Positions 53,195 through 53,975 of a stretch of 53,975 bases of DNA are shown one piece after another (position 1 is the first letter of the stretch; every line of letters begins with the position of its first letter). The notes under the pieces are model-generated. The model saw nothing but the letters and a program-made list of their open reading frames with translations, made no database searches and had not been told where the DNA came from. The translations under genes and the position numbers were made by a program. Origin of the DNA: an uncultured Bacteroidales bacterium (GTDB lineage: Bacteria; Bacteroidota; Bacteroidia; Bacteroidales; UBA932); the NCBI GenBank assembly GCA_904501835.1, contig CAJGBW010000002.1, positions 1-53,975 of the forward strand. Reading direction: 5' to 3'.

Positions 53195-53975
53195 GGTCAC
53201 AACATCGTCTTGATTTGATGCTGAAAATCAAGGGGATGGCTCGTTCGACGTTCTACTATAGCATGGATAAGAAACGTGACAAATGGGAGATTGAGCGTCA
53301 GGTTATCAATGAGATATACCATCGGAACGAAGGTCGCTATGGATATCGTAGGATCCAGGCAGAGCTCCGTAACCAAGGCTATATTGTGAGCGGAAAGACA
53401 GTTCGCAAACTAATGAAGGAACTTGGACTGAAGTGCGAGGTGAGGATCAAGAAGTACCGTTCATATAAAGGAGAGGTTGGTAAGATAGCTCCTAACCTTC
53501 TTGAACGTAACTTCCATGCTAGCGTTCCTAGAACTAAGTTAGTTACAGATGTAACAGAGTTCTCATTATTTGGCAGAAAGCTTTATCTTTCTCCGATCTT
53601 GGATCTGTATAATGGTGAATTGATAAGCTATACCATCTACGAACGTCCAGTGCTTGAGATGGTTATGGAGATGGCGAACAAGGCTCTTGATGTGATCGGC
53701 AACAACAGCAATGCCATATTACACTCTGACCAGGGGGGTGGCAGTATCAGCATAAAAGGTATCAGGAACTGCTGAAGGAGAACACAATAACCCAGAGCAT
53801 GTCTAGGAAAGGCAACTGCTTAGACAATGCTGTAATGGAGAACTTCTTTGGCCTTCTTAAGTCTGAATTGCTATATTTGCAGAAGTTTGAGTCATTAGAT
53901 CACTTCAGAGAGAAACTTGAAGCCTATCTGAAGTACTATAATGAAGATAGAATAAAGCTAAAGCTTGATGGCCTG
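53107..53975 (+). pseudogene. IS3-family transposase OrfB, frameshifted and partial
   Basis: This frame encodes the integrase-like catalytic part: EGRYGYRRIQAELRNQGY, then the DDE core with TDVTEFSLFGRKLY (first Asp), ILHSDQG (second Asp) and ENFFGLLKSELLY (Glu). The reading frame breaks at a six-G run (53733-53738). Before it the frame gives HSDQGGGSISIKGIRN and stop at 53775; after it a different frame gives WQYQHKRYQELLKENTI, exactly what the family requires. Two extra G (or one missing base) explain this. The rest is open to the window end. Either the element is inactive or the G run is a read error. Confidence 0.8.
53119..53126 (+). other. Programmed -1 frameshift site of the IS3 transposase
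   Basis: Seven A and a G follow the leucine-zipper codons for NALLKK. The -1 frame is open from 53107 and joins orfB without a stop, as in other IS3 elements with A-AAA-AAG-type sites. Confidence 0.65.

Larger units (their letters stand above)
52646..53975 (+). mobile_element. IS3-family insertion sequence, left part (right end beyond window)
   Basis: The left terminal repeat begins TGAACTGCGCCCC at 52646 and continues AAAAGTTGGACA to 52670, a form known at IS3-family ends. orfA and orfB lie in the expected order with a -1 slippery site between them. The right end is outside the window. Confidence 0.85.

Noticed and set aside
1..53975. CRISPR arrays, tRNA or rRNA genes
   Set aside because: No regularly spaced direct repeats and no cloverleaf or rRNA-like stretches were noticed in the intergenic regions.

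Overview
The window is chromosomal DNA from a member of the Bacteroidales (Bacteroidota), most likely a gut or oral anaerobe. The evidence is the -7 box TAnnTTTG seen upstream of many genes, the scarcity of Shine-Dalgarno sites, secreted lipoproteins ending their signals in LxxC, an ExbB/ExbD/ExbD cluster with a membrane protein inserted, a fucI-fucA-fucK-fucP operon, and a BtuB/BtuG-type receptor pair. I cannot name the genus.

Left edge (1-8111). One minus-strand operon carries a duplicated unit: a 52-53 residue peptide followed by a very large beta-helix surface lipoprotein. A lipoprotein of the endonuclease/exonuclease/phosphatase family lies between the two units. The second beta-helix gene runs off the left edge. 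Regions 8146-19595: radA and an unknown gene; convergent pnp and rpsO; a DUF1846 gene; then an overlapping minus-strand operon of Wzi-like protein, glycosyltransferase, MTA/SAH deaminase-type amidohydrolase and MFS exporter; tatD diverges from it.

Region 20496-34890 (plus strand): the ExbB-ExbD energy module, asnS, a TonB-like protein, a membrane-anchored unknown, an acyl-CoA ligase, dCMP deaminase, an S41 protease, then L-fucose catabolism and uptake. Region 34887-40951 (minus strand): purU and an RluA-type pseudouridine synthase, then five secreted or lipoprotein genes. Those five are bracketed by the intact rluA-type 3' end and a diverged remnant of a second 3' end, which suggests an inserted cassette.

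Region 40989-43068: groES-groEL and a terminator. Region 43085-51203 (minus strand): GH20 hexosaminidase with an unusual cysteine-rich insert, a calcineurin-like phosphoesterase, thioredoxin, a BtuB-like receptor, a BtuG-like propeller lipoprotein and a FecCD/BtuC-type permease. Next come an OafA-type acyltransferase, a 12-bp inverted repeat and the left part of an IS3-family element with a frameshifted orfB that runs off the right edge.

The strongest candidates for something undescribed are the peptide/beta-helix operon, the five-gene envelope cassette between the rluA-type copies, and the cysteine-rich hexosaminidase. No tRNA, rRNA or CRISPR array was seen.
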